Source of the DNA: Nocardioides faecalis
GTDB lineage: Bacteria; Actinomycetota; Actinomycetes; Propionibacteriales; Nocardioidaceae
Assembly (NCBI RefSeq): GCF_018388425.1
Contig: NZ_CP074406.1
Coordinates: 1,612,001 to 1,676,000 of the forward strand
Direction: 5' to 3'
DNA: 64,000 nucleotides
The position numbers and the translations under genes were made by a program. Below are positions 28,014-36,036 of this stretch, in pieces. Position 1 is the first letter of the stretch. Each line of letters begins with the position of its first letter. The notes beneath the pieces are model-generated. The model was not told the origin of the DNA. It saw only the letters and a program-made list of their open reading frames with translations, and did not search any database.

Positions 28014-29057
28014 ATGGCTGGCGACGACCGGATGAAGGCGCTCGACACGGCGCTCCTCTCCATCGAGAAGCAGTACGGCAAGGGCTCGGTGATGCGCCTG
28101 GGCGACGAGACCCGCGCGCCCCTGGAGGTGATCCCGACCGGTGCGATCGCCCTCGACGTCGCCCTCGGCATCGGCGGCCTTCCGCGTGGCCGGGTGGTGG
28201 AGGTCTACGGCCCCGAGTCCAGTGGTAAGACCACCGTCGCGCTCCACGCCGTGGCCAACGCGCAGGCCGCCGGCGGCATCGTGGCCTTCATCGACGCCGA
28301 GCACGCCCTCGACCCGGAGTACGCCAAGGCGCTGGGGGTGGACACCGACGCGCTGCTGGTCTCCCAGCCCGACTCCGGTGAGCAGGCCCTCGAGATCGCC
28401 GACATGCTGATCCGCTCCGGCGCGCTCGACCTGATCGTCATCGACTCCGTGGCCGCGCTCGTGCCCCGCGCCGAGATCGAGGGCGAGATGGGCGACAGCC
28501 ACGTCGGCCTCCAGGCACGCCTGATGAGCCAGGCGCTGCGAAAGATGACCGGTGCGCTGAACAACTCCGGCACGACCGCCATCTTCATCAACCAGCTGCG
28601 CGAGAAGATCGGCGTGATGTTCGGCTCGCCCGAGACCACCACCGGTGGCCGGGCGCTGAAGTTCTACTCCTCGGTGCGCCTCGACGTGCGCCGGATCGAG
28701 ACCCTCAAGGACGGCACCGACATGGTCGGCAACCGGACCCGGGTCAAGGTCGTCAAGAACAAGGTCGCCCCGCCGTTCAAGCAGGCCGAGTTCGACATCA
28801 TGTACGGCAAGGGCATCAGCCGCGAGGGCGGCCTGATCGACGTCGGCGTCGAGGCGGGCCTCGTCCGCAAGGCCGGCGCCTGGTACACCTACGAGGGCGA
28901 CCAGCTCGGCCAGGGCAAGGAGAACGCCCGCAAGTTCCTCAAGGACAACCCCGACCTGGCCAACGAGCTGGAGAAGCGGATCCTCGAGAAGCTCGGCGTG
29001 ACCCCGACGCTGGAGGACGACCTGTCCGACGAGCCGATCGGCGTCGACTCCTTCTGA
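28014..29057 (+). CDS. recA: RecA recombinase
   Basis: This 347-residue protein is a complete RecA, which forms filaments on single-stranded DNA, drives strand exchange and triggers LexA self-cleavage. Walker A is GPESSGKTT (about 66-74), followed by [13 protein letters not shown], the [11 protein letters not shown]alker B block and [19 protein letters not shown]. No intein is present. The ATG at 28014 has GAAGGA 6 bases upstream; the longer frame reaching back to 27882 includes the promoter leader and was not used. recX follows after 5 bases. Confidence 0.98.
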   Translation: MAGDDRMKALDTALLSIEKQYGKGSVMRLGDETRAPLEVIPTGAIALDVALGIGGLPRGRVVEVYGPESSGKTTVALHAVANAQAAGGIVAFIDAEHALDPEYAKALGVDTDALLVSQPDSGEQALEIADMLIRSGALDLIVIDSVAALVPRAEIEGEMGDSHVGLQARLMSQALRKMTGALNNSGTTAIFINQLREKIGVMFGSPETTTGGRALKFYSSVRLDVRRIETLKDGTDMVGNRTRVKVVKNKVAPPFKQAEFDIMYGKGISREGGLIDVGVEAGLVRKAGAWYTYEGDQLGQGKENARKFLKDNPDLANELEKRILEKLGVTPTLEDDLSDEPIGVDSF

Positions 29058-29062
29058 GGGCC

Positions 29063-29593
29063 GTGAGGAACGCACCGGAGCCACCTGACGACGACGGCGG
29101 CTGGAACGAGGACGCCGACCCGGAGTCGGTGGCACGCAAGATCCTGCTCGACCAGCTGAGCATGAAGGCGCGCAGCCGGCGCGAGCTCGAGGACCGGCTG
29201 GCCAAGCGGAACGTGCCGCAGGAGGTCGCGGCCCGGCTGCTCGACCGGTTCGAGGAGGTCGGTCTCGTCGACGACGAGGCCTTCGCCCGAGCCTGGGTCG
29301 ACAGCCGGCAGCGCACCCGCGGCCTGGCCCGTCCCGCGCTCGCGGTCGAGCTGCGCCGCAAGGGGATCGCCGAGGAGACCGCCCGCGAGGTGCTGGCCGA
29401 GGTGGATCCCGCCGACGAGGAGGAGGCGGCGCGGCTGCTGATCCGCAAGAAGCTGCGCAGCATGCGCGGCCTGGACGAGCAGGTCGCGGCCCGGCGGCTG
29501 GTGGGCATGCTGGCACGCAAGGGCTACTCCGCTGGACTGGCGTACGGCGTGGTCCGTCAGGAGCTAGGTGCAGAATGGGCTCGTGACGACTGA
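29063..29593 (+). CDS. recX: RecX, RecA regulator
   Basis: This 176-residue helical protein has the three-helix repeats of RecX (ARKILLDQLSMKARSRRELEDRL, ...LLDRFEEVGLVDDEAFARAWVDSR). RecX caps and limits RecA filaments. It begins with GTG 5 bases after recA and overlaps the next gene by 11 bases. The N-terminal 20 residues are acidic and Pro-rich. Confidence 0.93.
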   Translation: MRNAPEPPDDDGGWNEDADPESVARKILLDQLSMKARSRRELEDRLAKRNVPQEVAARLLDRFEEVGLVDDEAFARAWVDSRQRTRGLARPALAVELRRKGIAEETAREVLAEVDPADEEEAARLLIRKKLRSMRGLDEQVAARRLVGMLARKGYSAGLAYGVVRQELGAEWARDD

Positions 29594-30089
29594 GAAGGCC
29601 ACCGAACGCGAGATCCTGACCTACGAGCTGTTCGGCACGGCGGTGCGGGACCTCGCCCAGCAGGTCGTCGACGACGGCTTCGAGCCGGACATCGTGCTGG
29701 CGATCGCGCGCGGCGGTCTCGGGCTGGCCATGGGGCTGGGCTACGCGCTGGACGTGAAGAACCTCTCCGCGGTCAACGTGGAGTTCTACACCGGGGTGAA
29801 CCAGCGTCTCGACGTGCCGATGATGCTGCCGCCCACGCCGGCCGCCATCGACCTGACCGGGATGAAGGTGCTGATCGCCGACGACGTGGCCGACACCGGC
29901 AAGACGCTCGAGGTCGTCCACGACTTCTTCGCCGGCCACGTCGCCGAGACCCGCACCGCGGTGATCTACGAGAAGCCGTGGACGGTCATCCGTCCCGACT
30001 ACGTGTGGCGGCGCACCGAGGGTTGGATCGACTTCCCGTGGTCCTCCACCCCACCGCTGGTCGACCGCCGCGGCGGCAAGGCGCACTGA
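29583..30089 (+). CDS. Phosphoribosyltransferase, purine-type PRTase fold
   Basis: This 168-residue type I phosphoribosyltransferase has the PRPP-binding loop VLIADDVADTGKTL (about residues 95-108) and the upstream VLAIARGGLGLAMGL strand-loop. The size and pattern are like xanthine/hypoxanthine-guanine PRTases, so a role in purine base salvage is likely but the base is uncertain. I chose the GTG at 29583, which overlaps recX; a start at 29568 would add five residues. PPK2 starts 2 bases after its stop. Confidence 0.78.
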   Translation: MTTEKATEREILTYELFGTAVRDLAQQVVDDGFEPDIVLAIARGGLGLAMGLGYALDVKNLSAVNVEFYTGVNQRLDVPMMLPPTPAAIDLTGMKVLIADDVADTGKTLEVVHDFFAGHVAETRTAVIYEKPWTVIRPDYVWRRTEGWIDFPWSSTPPLVDRRGGKAH

Positions 30090-30091
30090 TC

Positions 30092-30955
30092 ATGACCGCC
30101 CGCGTCGACACTGCCGAGGTCGCAGCAGCGCTGCGACTCGCACCGGGACCCGTCCGACTCGCGGACCTGGCCACCGACACCACTCCCGGATTCGACGGCT
30201 CCAAGGAAGACGGCAGGAAGGCACTGGCCGACCTCGGCGGTCCGCTCGCGGACCGGCAGGAGCGGCTCTTCGCCGAGGGCATCTCCGGCGGGCAGCGCTC
30301 GATCCTGCTCGTGCTCCAGGGCATGGACACCTCCGGCAAGGGCGGCACACTGCGCTCCACCGTCGGCCTCGTCGACCCCCAGGGCCTACGGATCACCTCG
30401 TTCAAGGCACCGACCGCCGAGGAGCGCAAGCACGACTTCCTGTGGCGCGTCGCCAACGCGCTGCCGTCGGTCGGCCTGATCGGCGTCTTCGACCGCTCCC
30501 ACTACGAGGACGTGCTCATCGCCCGGGTCCGCAAGCTGGCCGACGAGGCCGAGATCGAGCGCCGCTACGAGGCGATCAACGCGTTCGAGGCCGAGCAGGC
30601 CGCCAGCGGCACCACGATCATCAAGTGCATGCTGCACATCAGCCCCGAGAAGCAGCGCGAGCGGCTGTTCAAGCGCCTGGACAACCCCGAGAAGCACTGG
30701 AAGTACAACCCCGCAGACCTCGACGAGCGGGCCCTGTGGCCGGCCTACCATGAGGCCTACGAGATCGCGCTGGAGCGCACCAGCACCGAGGCGGTGCCCT
30801 GGCACGTCGTGCCGGCGGACCGGAAGTGGTACCGCAACCTCGCCGTCGGGGCGCTGCTGCACGACGCCCTGGTCCGGCTGGACCCGCAGTGGCCGGTCGC
30901 GGTCTTCGACGTGGCCACCGAGCGGCAGCGGCTGGTCGAGGAGCGGCCACTGTGA
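30092..30955 (+). CDS. ppk2: Polyphosphate kinase 2 family nucleotide phosphotransferase
   Basis: This 287-residue PPK2 protein has Walker A GMDTSGKGG (about 76-84), the lid and base-binding segment DRSHYEDVLIARVR, and HWKYNPADL. PPK2 enzymes use polyphosphate to phosphorylate nucleoside mono- or diphosphates; the class cannot be fixed by eye. The first 60 residues form the helical N-terminus of the family. The ATG is 2 bases after the PRTase stop. Together they could make a nucleotide-salvage pair: PRTase forms the NMP and PPK2 charges it. The stop overlaps the HipA-like gene as GTGA. Confidence 0.88.
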   Translation: MTARVDTAEVAAALRLAPGPVRLADLATDTTPGFDGSKEDGRKALADLGGPLADRQERLFAEGISGGQRSILLVLQGMDTSGKGGTLRSTVGLVDPQGLRITSFKAPTAEERKHDFLWRVANALPSVGLIGVFDRSHYEDVLIARVRKLADEAEIERRYEAINAFEAEQAASGTTIIKCMLHISPEKQRERLFKRLDNPEKHWKYNPADLDERALWPAYHEAYEIALERTSTEAVPWHVVPADRKWYRNLAVGALLHDALVRLDPQWPVAVFDVATERQRLVEERPL

Positions 30956-31752
30956 GTGGGCTGCCCACCGTCCGGGTCACCCGCTACGTCACCCCGCTGC
31001 GCGAGGGCGGCAGCCTGCCCGGGCTCGTCGAGGCCGAGGACCTCGGCACCTACGTGTGCAAGTTCCGCGGCGCCGGCCAGGGGCTGCGGGTGCTGGTCGC
31101 CGAGGTCATCGTCGCCGGGCTCGCCCGGTTGCTCGACATCCCCACCCCCGACCAGGTCGTCCTCGACGTGGACCCCGACCTCGCCCGCTACGAGGCCGAC
31201 GAGGAGGTGCAGGACCTGATCAACGCGAGCGCCGGGCTCAACCTCGGCATCGACTTCCTGCCCGGCTCCTTCGGGCACGACCCGGGCGCCGACCTCGACC
31301 GCGACCTGGCCGGCCGCATCCTGTGGCTGGACGCGTTCACCGCCAACGTCGACCGCAGCTGGCGCAACCCCAACCTGCTCTCCTGGCGCGGGACGCTGTA
31401 CGCCATCGACCACGGCGCCTCGCTGTACTTCCACCACTCGTGGCCCGGCGGGCCCGGGGACCCCGCTCGTTTCGCCCGGCAGCCGTACGACGCCTCCGAG
31501 CACGTCCTGGGGGAGTACGCCGACCGTGCCCGCGCCCAGGACGCCGCACTGGCGAGCATCCTGGACGACGAGGCCCTCACCGCCGTGCTGGCGGACGTCC
31601 CCGACGCCTGGCTGGACCCGGTGCCCGGCGCCGAGGACCCGGCGGCGCTGCGCGAGCGGTACCTCGCCTTCCTCGTCGCGCGTCGCGACAGCGACGGGGG
31701 CACCCGGCCGTGGCTGCCGGAGACGGCGCGGGCGGGGGAGTCGACGCGATGA
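30952..31752 (+). CDS. HipA-like kinase-fold protein
   Basis: This 266-residue protein matches the short HipA-like family that lacks the N-terminal HipA domain. Family blocks are DLGTYVCKFRGAGQGLRVLVAEVI (Lys in the ATP site), SAGLNLGIDFLPGSFG, LDAFTANVDRSWRNPNLL with catalytic-loop Asp/Asn residues, and YAIDHGASLYFHH as the DFG-like metal-binding segment. HipA relatives phosphorylate proteins or tRNA synthetases; the substrate of this subfamily is not known. It is locked by four-base overlaps to PPK2 before it and DUF3037 after it, and this pairing with DUF3037 recurs in many bacteria. Confidence 0.78.
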   Translation: MSGLPTVRVTRYVTPLREGGSLPGLVEAEDLGTYVCKFRGAGQGLRVLVAEVIVAGLARLLDIPTPDQVVLDVDPDLARYEADEEVQDLINASAGLNLGIDFLPGSFGHDPGADLDRDLAGRILWLDAFTANVDRSWRNPNLLSWRGTLYAIDHGASLYFHHSWPGGPGDPARFARQPYDASEHVLGEYADRARAQDAALASILDDEALTAVLADVPDAWLDPVPGAEDPAALRERYLAFLVARRDSDGGTRPWLPETARAGESTR

Positions 31753-32159
31753 GCCCCTACCAGTACGTCACCCTGCGCTGCGTGCCCCGCGTGGAGCGCG
31801 AGGAGTTCGTCAACGTCGGGGTGGTGCTCTACTGCCCCGAGCAGGACTTCCTCGGTGCACGCACCCATGTCGACGAGGCGCGCGTGCGCGCACTGCACGC
31901 CGAGGTCGACGTCGACGCGGTCCGGGCGGCGCTCGCCGCGGCCGAGCGGGTGTGCCGCGGCGAGGCACACCATGGCTTCGGCATCGGCGTGCGCGCCACG
32001 TCGTACGGCGTGCGCGAGGCCCGCGACGACAACAGCACCCGCTTCGGCTTCCTCAAGGCGCCGCGCAGCACCGTCGTCCAGCCGGGCCCGGTGCACGGCG
32101 GGGTCAGCGACGACCCGGCTGCGACCCTGGAACACCTGCTGGGCTGCCTGGTGCTCTGA
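31749..32159 (+). CDS. DUF3037 protein, partner of the HipA-like kinase
   Basis: This 136-residue protein begins YQYVTLRCVPRVEREEFVNVGVVLYC, the typical DUF3037 opening, and continues with a mixed alpha/beta region ending in an amphipathic helix. No catalytic motif is evident. The ATG overlaps the HipA-like stop (ATGA). Strict coupling to a kinase-fold gene suggests a regulatory or antitoxin-like partner; this is inferred only from arrangement. Confidence 0.75.
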   Translation: MSPYQYVTLRCVPRVEREEFVNVGVVLYCPEQDFLGARTHVDEARVRALHAEVDVDAVRAALAAAERVCRGEAHHGFGIGVRATSYGVREARDDNSTRFGFLKAPRSTVVQPGPVHGGVSDDPAATLEHLLGCLVL

Positions 32160-32161
32160 GT

Positions 32162-32184
32162 CCTCCCGTGCACAGACCGGGAGG
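32162..32184. terminator. Hairpin between DUF3037 and the sulfur operon
   Basis: CCTCCCG and CGGGAGG pair around a 9-base loop between the converging gene ends. There is no T-run. It probably ends transcription from both sides. Confidence 0.6.
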
Positions 32185-32186
32185 GC

Positions 32187-32930
32187 TCAGACCGGGACGA
32201 GCTCGACGGCGCCGACGGCGTAGCGGGCGAGGATGGTGCGGGCGATCTCCGGGTGCGCCCCCAGGGGCTCGGAGACGACGATGGCCCCGGCCTCGAGCGC
32301 GAGCTCGGTGGCCCGGTCCACCAGGTTCCCCGGCGCCAGGAACAACGATGCGACGGCGATGTGACGGCGACCCTCGGCGCGGAACGCGCGCACGGCCTCG
32401 CCGGTCGCCGGCGGTGCGCTGGCGGCATAGGCGGCGGTGACGGGGAGCCGGTGGTGGGCGCCCCACAACCGGGCGAGCCGGGCGACGGCCTGGTTGGCGA
32501 GCGGGTCGGAGGAGCCGGCCGAGGCCAGCACCAGGGCGTCGAGCTCGCGCACCCGGGCGTCGCGGAGCGCGGCGCGCAGCCGCTCGTCGAGCACCTCGAG
32601 GAAGCGCGGCTCCAGGCCGAGCACCTCGGTGGCGCGGATCTTCAGTCCCTCGTGCCGTGCGGTGGCCTCGGCGATCGCGGCGGGCACGTCGACGCGGGCG
32701 TGGAACGCCTCGACCAGCAGCAGCGGGACGACGACGATCTCCTCGTACCCGGCCTTGACCAGACGGTCGACGACCGTGTGGAAGCTCGGCTTGGCCAGGT
32801 CCAGGAACGCGCGCTCGATGCGCAGGTCGGGACGCAGCCGCTTGGCCTCGTCGACCAGGGCGGTGATGGTGGCCGCGGACCGCGGGTCGCGGCTGCCGTG
32901 GGCAAGGGCGATGAGTGCTGGCGCCGTCAT
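32187..32930 (-). CDS. Sirohydrochlorin chelatase (CbiX/SirB family)
   Basis: This 247-residue protein has two tandem chelatase half-domains. LIALAHGSRDP near residue 6-16 carries the metal-binding His, and EIVVVPLLLVEAFHARVDVP supplies the second metal-site region. It inserts Fe (or Co) into sirohydrochlorin; here siroheme for the sulfite reductase is the likely product. It is the last gene of the sir-zinc ribbon-cysH-chelatase operon, 19 bases after cysH. Confidence 0.85.
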   Translation of the reverse strand: MTAPALIALAHGSRDPRSAATITALVDEAKRLRPDLRIERAFLDLAKPSFHTVVDRLVKAGYEEIVVVPLLLVEAFHARVDVPAAIAEATARHEGLKIRATEVLGLEPRFLEVLDERLRAALRDARVRELDALVLASAGSSDPLANQAVARLARLWGAHHRLPVTAAYAASAPPATGEAVRAFRAEGRRHIAVASLFLAPGNLVDRATELALEAGAIVVSEPLGAHPEIARTILARYAVGAVELVPV

Positions 32931-32949
32931 CGGGGAGCTCCCTTCCGGT

Positions 32950-33696
32950 TCATGAGTGGATTCCGCACTCGGTCTTGTTCGTGCCGGCCCAGCGTCCGCT
33001 GCGCGGGTCCTCGCCGGGGGCGACCCGGCGCGTGCAGGGAGCGCACCCGATCGACGGGTAGCCGTCGTAGACCAGGGGGTTGACCAGGACGCCGTTCTCG
33101 GCGATGTAGCGGTCCACCTGCTCGTCGCTCCATCGCGCGATGGGGGAGACCTTGACCTTCTGCTTCTTGGCGTCCCAGCCGATGACCGGGGCGATCACCC
33201 GGTTGTGGGTCTCGGCACGCCGCAGCCCGGTGGCCCAGGCGTCGTACCGGGCGAGGCCGTCGGCGAGCGGCTTGACCTTGCGCAGGGCGCAGCACAGGTC
33301 GGGGTCCCGCTTGTACAGCTCGGGGCCGTGCTCGGCGTCCTGATCGGCCACGGTCTGCACCGGGCTGATCGTGATCAGGTTGACGTCCATGGTGGCGGCG
33401 ACGGCGTCGCGGGTGCCGATCGTCTCCACGAAGTGGTAGCCGGTGTCGAGGAAGACCACGTCGACGCCGGGCACGACCTTCTGGGCGAGGTGGGCCAGCA
33501 CCGCGTCCCCCATGGAGGAGGTGATGCAGAACCGCTCGCCGAAGGTGGCGGCAGCCCACTCGATGATCACCTCGGCCGGGGCGAGCTCGAGCTCAGCGCC
33601 CCAGTGCGAGACGAGGTCGCGCAGCTCCTCGGGGGTGCGGCCCTCGGTGCTGATGCCGCGCGAGCTGCGGGCGCGGGCGGTGGCGGGAGCACTCAT
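32950..33696 (-). CDS. cysH: Adenylyl-sulfate (APS) reductase
   Basis: This 248-residue enzyme reduces APS to sulfite in assimilatory sulfate reduction. Two cysteine pairs for a 4Fe-4S cluster (CC at 135-136 and CAPC at 218-221) mark the APS-using class rather than the PAPS class, and the catalytic cysteine sits in ECGIH near the C-terminus (Cys244). The P-loop-like CITSSMGDAVLAH segment binds the nucleotide. I chose the ATG at 33696 because AGGAGG stands upstream and it overlaps the zinc-ribbon stop as ATGA; a longer frame adds 36 unrelated residues. Confidence 0.92.
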   Translation of the reverse strand: MSAPATARARSSRGISTEGRTPEELRDLVSHWGAELELAPAEVIIEWAAATFGERFCITSSMGDAVLAHLAQKVVPGVDVVFLDTGYHFVETIGTRDAVAATMDVNLITISPVQTVADQDAEHGPELYKRDPDLCCALRKVKPLADGLARYDAWATGLRRAETHNRVIAPVIGWDAKKQKVKVSPIARWSDEQVDRYIAENGVLVNPLVYDGYPSIGCAPCTRRVAPGEDPRSGRWAGTNKTECGIHS

Positions 33697-33878
33697 GAGG
33701 CACCTCCTCGGAGGTTGTCGGGGCGGGCGATGAGACCGTGCATCTGGACCGAGAACGCACGCTGACAGCCCCGGCACTCCCAGCCGGAGGGCTCGTGCGG
33801 CCACAGGTCGCTCTCCCCGCAGAACGGGCAGTGGAACGGGGTCGCGCCCCGTCCCGAGGTGCCGGCCTCGCCCGACAT
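33693..33878 (-). CDS. 61-residue zinc-ribbon protein between sir and cysH
   Basis: This small protein has two CxxC pairs (HCPFCG near 17-20 and ECRGCQR near 34-37), the spacing of a zinc ribbon or rubredoxin-like knuckle, then a conserved-looking AFSVQMHGLI tail. Its ATG overlaps the sir stop as TGATG and its stop overlaps the cysH start as ATGA, so translation is coupled on both sides. It may be a small electron carrier or an assembly factor for the two iron-sulfur enzymes; function is not established from sequence. Confidence 0.75.
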   Translation of the reverse strand: MSGEAGTSGRGATPFHCPFCGESDLWPHEPSGWECRGCQRAFSVQMHGLIARPDNLRGGAS

Positions 33879-35611
33879 CAGACGGTCCCCAGCGCGTCGG
33901 CCTCGAGGACCTTGTCGCCGCGCAGCAGCGCCTCGTCGGCGCGGTGCACCCACGCGTCGAAGGCCTCGCCCTCGGTGCGGTCGGCCAGGTAGTTGGTGAC
34001 GACCGCGGTGATGTAGTCGTCCAGCCCGGCGCTGGTGACCTTGTGGGCGCGCAGCTTGCGGCCGAAGTTCGCCCGCAGGCCGGTGGCGCCGCCGAGGTGG
34101 ACCTGGAAGCCCTCGACCTGCTGGCCGTTCTCGTCGGTGACCAGCTGGCCCTTGAGGCCGAAGTCGGCGACCTGGGTGCGGGCGCAGGCGTTGGGGCAGC
34201 CGTTGACGTTGATCGTGATCGGAGTGTCGATCGTGGGGAAGCGCTTCTCGAGCTCCCCGACCAGGCGGCGGGCGCGCTCCTTGGTGTCGACGATGGCGAG
34301 CTTGCAGAACTCGATGCCGGTGCAGGCCATCGTGTTCTGCCGCCACGGCGAGGGCCGGGCGCTGAGCCCGATCGCGTCGAGGCGGTCCTGCAGTGCCTCG
34401 ATCCGGTCGCCGTCGGCGCCGATGAGCACGATCTTCTGGTACGGCGTGAGCCGGGCGCCGGCGAGGCCGAACTCCTCGATCACGTCGGCGAGCTGGACCA
34501 GCACGGTGCCGGAGACGCGGCCCGCGGTGGGCGCGACACCGACGTAGAACTTGCCGTCCTTCTGGGGGTGCACGCCGATGTGGTCGCGGTGGCCGACCGG
34601 CGCCTCGGGTGAGGGGTTGGAGACGAGCTTCTTCTCCAGGTACTCGTTCTCGAGCACCTCGCGGAACGTCTCCACGCCCCAGTCGGCGACGAGGAACTTG
34701 AGCCGGGCGCGCGAACGGAGGCGGCGGTAGCCGTAGTCGCGGAAGATGCCGGCGACGCCGGCCCACACGTCGGCGACCTCGTCGAGCGGGATCCACACGC
34801 CGAGCTTCTGGGCGAGCATCGGGTTGGTGGACAGGCCGCCACCGACCCAGACGTCGAAGCCGGGGCCGTGCTCGGGGTGCACCGTGCCGACGAACGAGAC
34901 GTCGTTGGTCTCCGGGGAGACGTCGTGGCTGGGGTGGCCGGTCAGCGCGGTCTTGAACTTGCGGGGGAAGTTCGAGAACTCCTTGTTGCCGATGTAGCGG
35001 CGCTCGATCTCCTCCAGCGCGGTGGTGCCGTCGATGATCTCGTCGGCGGCGACCCCGGCCACCGGCGAGCCGAGGAAGGGACGGGGGGAGTCGCCGCACG
35101 CCTCGAGGGAGTGCAGGCCGACGGCCTCGAGCCGCTCCCAGATGGCGGGCACGTCCTCGATGCGGATCCAGTGGTACTGGATGTTCTCGCGGTCGGTGAC
35201 GTCCGCGGTGTCGCGGGCGAAGTCGACGCCGACCGTGCCCAGCGCGCGCACGGCATCGGCGGAGAGGAGCTTGCCGTCAGAGCGCACCCGCAGCATGAAG
35301 TAGCGGTCGTCGAGCTCCTCCTCCGCCATGGAGCCGGTGCGGCCGCCGTCGATGCCGGGCTTGCGCTGGGTGTAGAGGCCCATCCAGCGGAAGCGACCGC
35401 GCAGGTCGGCAGGATCGATCGAGTCGAAGCCCCGCTTGGAGTAGACGTAGAGGATCCGGTCCCGGACGTTGAGCGGGTCGTCGTCCTTCTTGGACTGCTC
35501 GTTCTTGTTCAGCGGCTCGGTGTAGCCGAAGGCCCACTGGCCCTCCGCGCGGCGGGGGCGGGGCACCTCGGTGAACCGGGGCGGCTGGGACTGGAAACGC
35601 AGGTCGGGCAT
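33878..35611 (-). CDS. sir: Ferredoxin-dependent sulfite reductase (NirA/SirA type)
   Basis: This 577-residue siroheme enzyme reduces sulfite to sulfide. It has two ferrite-reductase-like halves; the siroheme/4Fe-4S ligands are in ACTGIEFC (Cx5C, near residue 430) and NGCPNACAR (Cx3C, near 470). The size and N-terminal block (EPLNKNEQSKK) match the NirA class of mycobacteria, which is a sulfite reductase despite the name. It is the first gene of a four-gene operon with APS reductase and a siroheme chelatase. A leader peptide with a Cys codon precedes it by 84 bases, suggesting cysteine-responsive attenuation. Confidence 0.92.
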   Translation of the reverse strand: MPDLRFQSQPPRFTEVPRPRRAEGQWAFGYTEPLNKNEQSKKDDDPLNVRDRILYVYSKRGFDSIDPADLRGRFRWMGLYTQRKPGIDGGRTGSMAEEELDDRYFMLRVRSDGKLLSADAVRALGTVGVDFARDTADVTDRENIQYHWIRIEDVPAIWERLEAVGLHSLEACGDSPRPFLGSPVAGVAADEIIDGTTALEEIERRYIGNKEFSNFPRKFKTALTGHPSHDVSPETNDVSFVGTVHPEHGPGFDVWVGGGLSTNPMLAQKLGVWIPLDEVADVWAGVAGIFRDYGYRRLRSRARLKFLVADWGVETFREVLENEYLEKKLVSNPSPEAPVGHRDHIGVHPQKDGKFYVGVAPTAGRVSGTVLVQLADVIEEFGLAGARLTPYQKIVLIGADGDRIEALQDRLDAIGLSARPSPWRQNTMACTGIEFCKLAIVDTKERARRLVGELEKRFPTIDTPITINVNGCPNACARTQVADFGLKGQLVTDENGQQVEGFQVHLGGATGLRANFGRKLRAHKVTSAGLDDYITAVVTNYLADRTEGEAFDAWVHRADEALLRGDKVLEADALGTV

Positions 35612-35695
35612 GCGGAGAGGTGGTCCTTCGCTGAAGATGGGCGCGCCGGGATCAGGGTCGGGGCGCCGCTGTGGGGGAGGGCGGTCAGCGTGTGA

Positions 35696-35785
35696 TCAGC
35701 GAGGCCAACACATCATGCTGCTGATGCGCCCGAAGTCCACGTGGCGTCGAACCACGAGGTGCGCATGGGTTTCAGCAGTGACCAT
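35696..35785 (-). CDS. Cys-containing leader peptide ahead of the sulfite reductase operon
   Basis: This 29-codon frame reads MVTAETHAHLVV, then RRHVDFGRISSMMCWPR, then stop. The RRHVD...RxSS...C pattern is like the short putative leader peptides before sulfur genes in streptomycetes, and cysteine-coding leaders before sir/cysH operons attenuate expression in mycobacteria. The single Cys codon is four codons from the stop, 84 bases before the sir ATG. Ribosome stalling at Cys (or at rare Trp) could control the operon. The SD is weak, so start choice is uncertain, but the tail match is clear. Confidence 0.65.
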   Translation of the reverse strand: MVTAETHAHLVVRRHVDFGRISSMMCWPR

Positions 35786-36023
35786 GTCAACGAGTCTCAT
35801 CCTTCGGACGGGTGCACCACAACCGGCGATCTCGTTATGTGGACAGACGTCTCTCGATGTGGACGCTTTGCGAGCGGGCGCCGCCCACTTCGGCGGCAGC
35901 TGCGACCTAGGTCACACCGTTCGGCTGCTCCGGGTCGCTGCCTTCGGGCCGACGGCACGCGGCCGCGCCGGGCTTCGGGTCTCGGGACGCCGAGGCTCGC
36001 GCAGGAGGGCCGGCGGCGAGCAC

Positions 36024-36029
36024 TACGCT
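36024..36029 (+). promoter_or_regulatory. -10 box TACGCT for leaderless glyA
   Basis: TACGCT ends 7 bases before the glyA ATG, the spacing for transcription starting at the start codon. No SD occurs between them. Confidence 0.5.
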
Positions 36030-36036
36030 GGCCCTC

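Larger units (their letters stand above)
35612..36036. other. Divergent control region between sir and glyA
   Basis: This 425-base stretch holds the Cys leader peptide on the minus strand and the glyA -10 box on the plus strand. ATGTGGAC occurs twice with a 20-bp period (35837-35844 and 35857-35864), which puts both copies on one helix face, and GACCTAGGTC (35904-35913) is a perfect 10-bp palindrome. These may be regulator sites. I see no glycine, serine or SAM riboswitch core by eye. Confidence 0.5.

Noticed and set aside
35782..35790. TTGACA overlapping the leader peptide start as a -35 box on the minus strand
   Set aside because: No -10 sequence is found 16-18 bases downstream, and it would begin transcription inside the leader peptide.
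35914..36036. A riboswitch upstream of glyA
   Set aside because: I find no glycine, serine-related or SAM/SAH consensus core, and the -10 box 7 bases before the ATG argues for a leaderless transcript.
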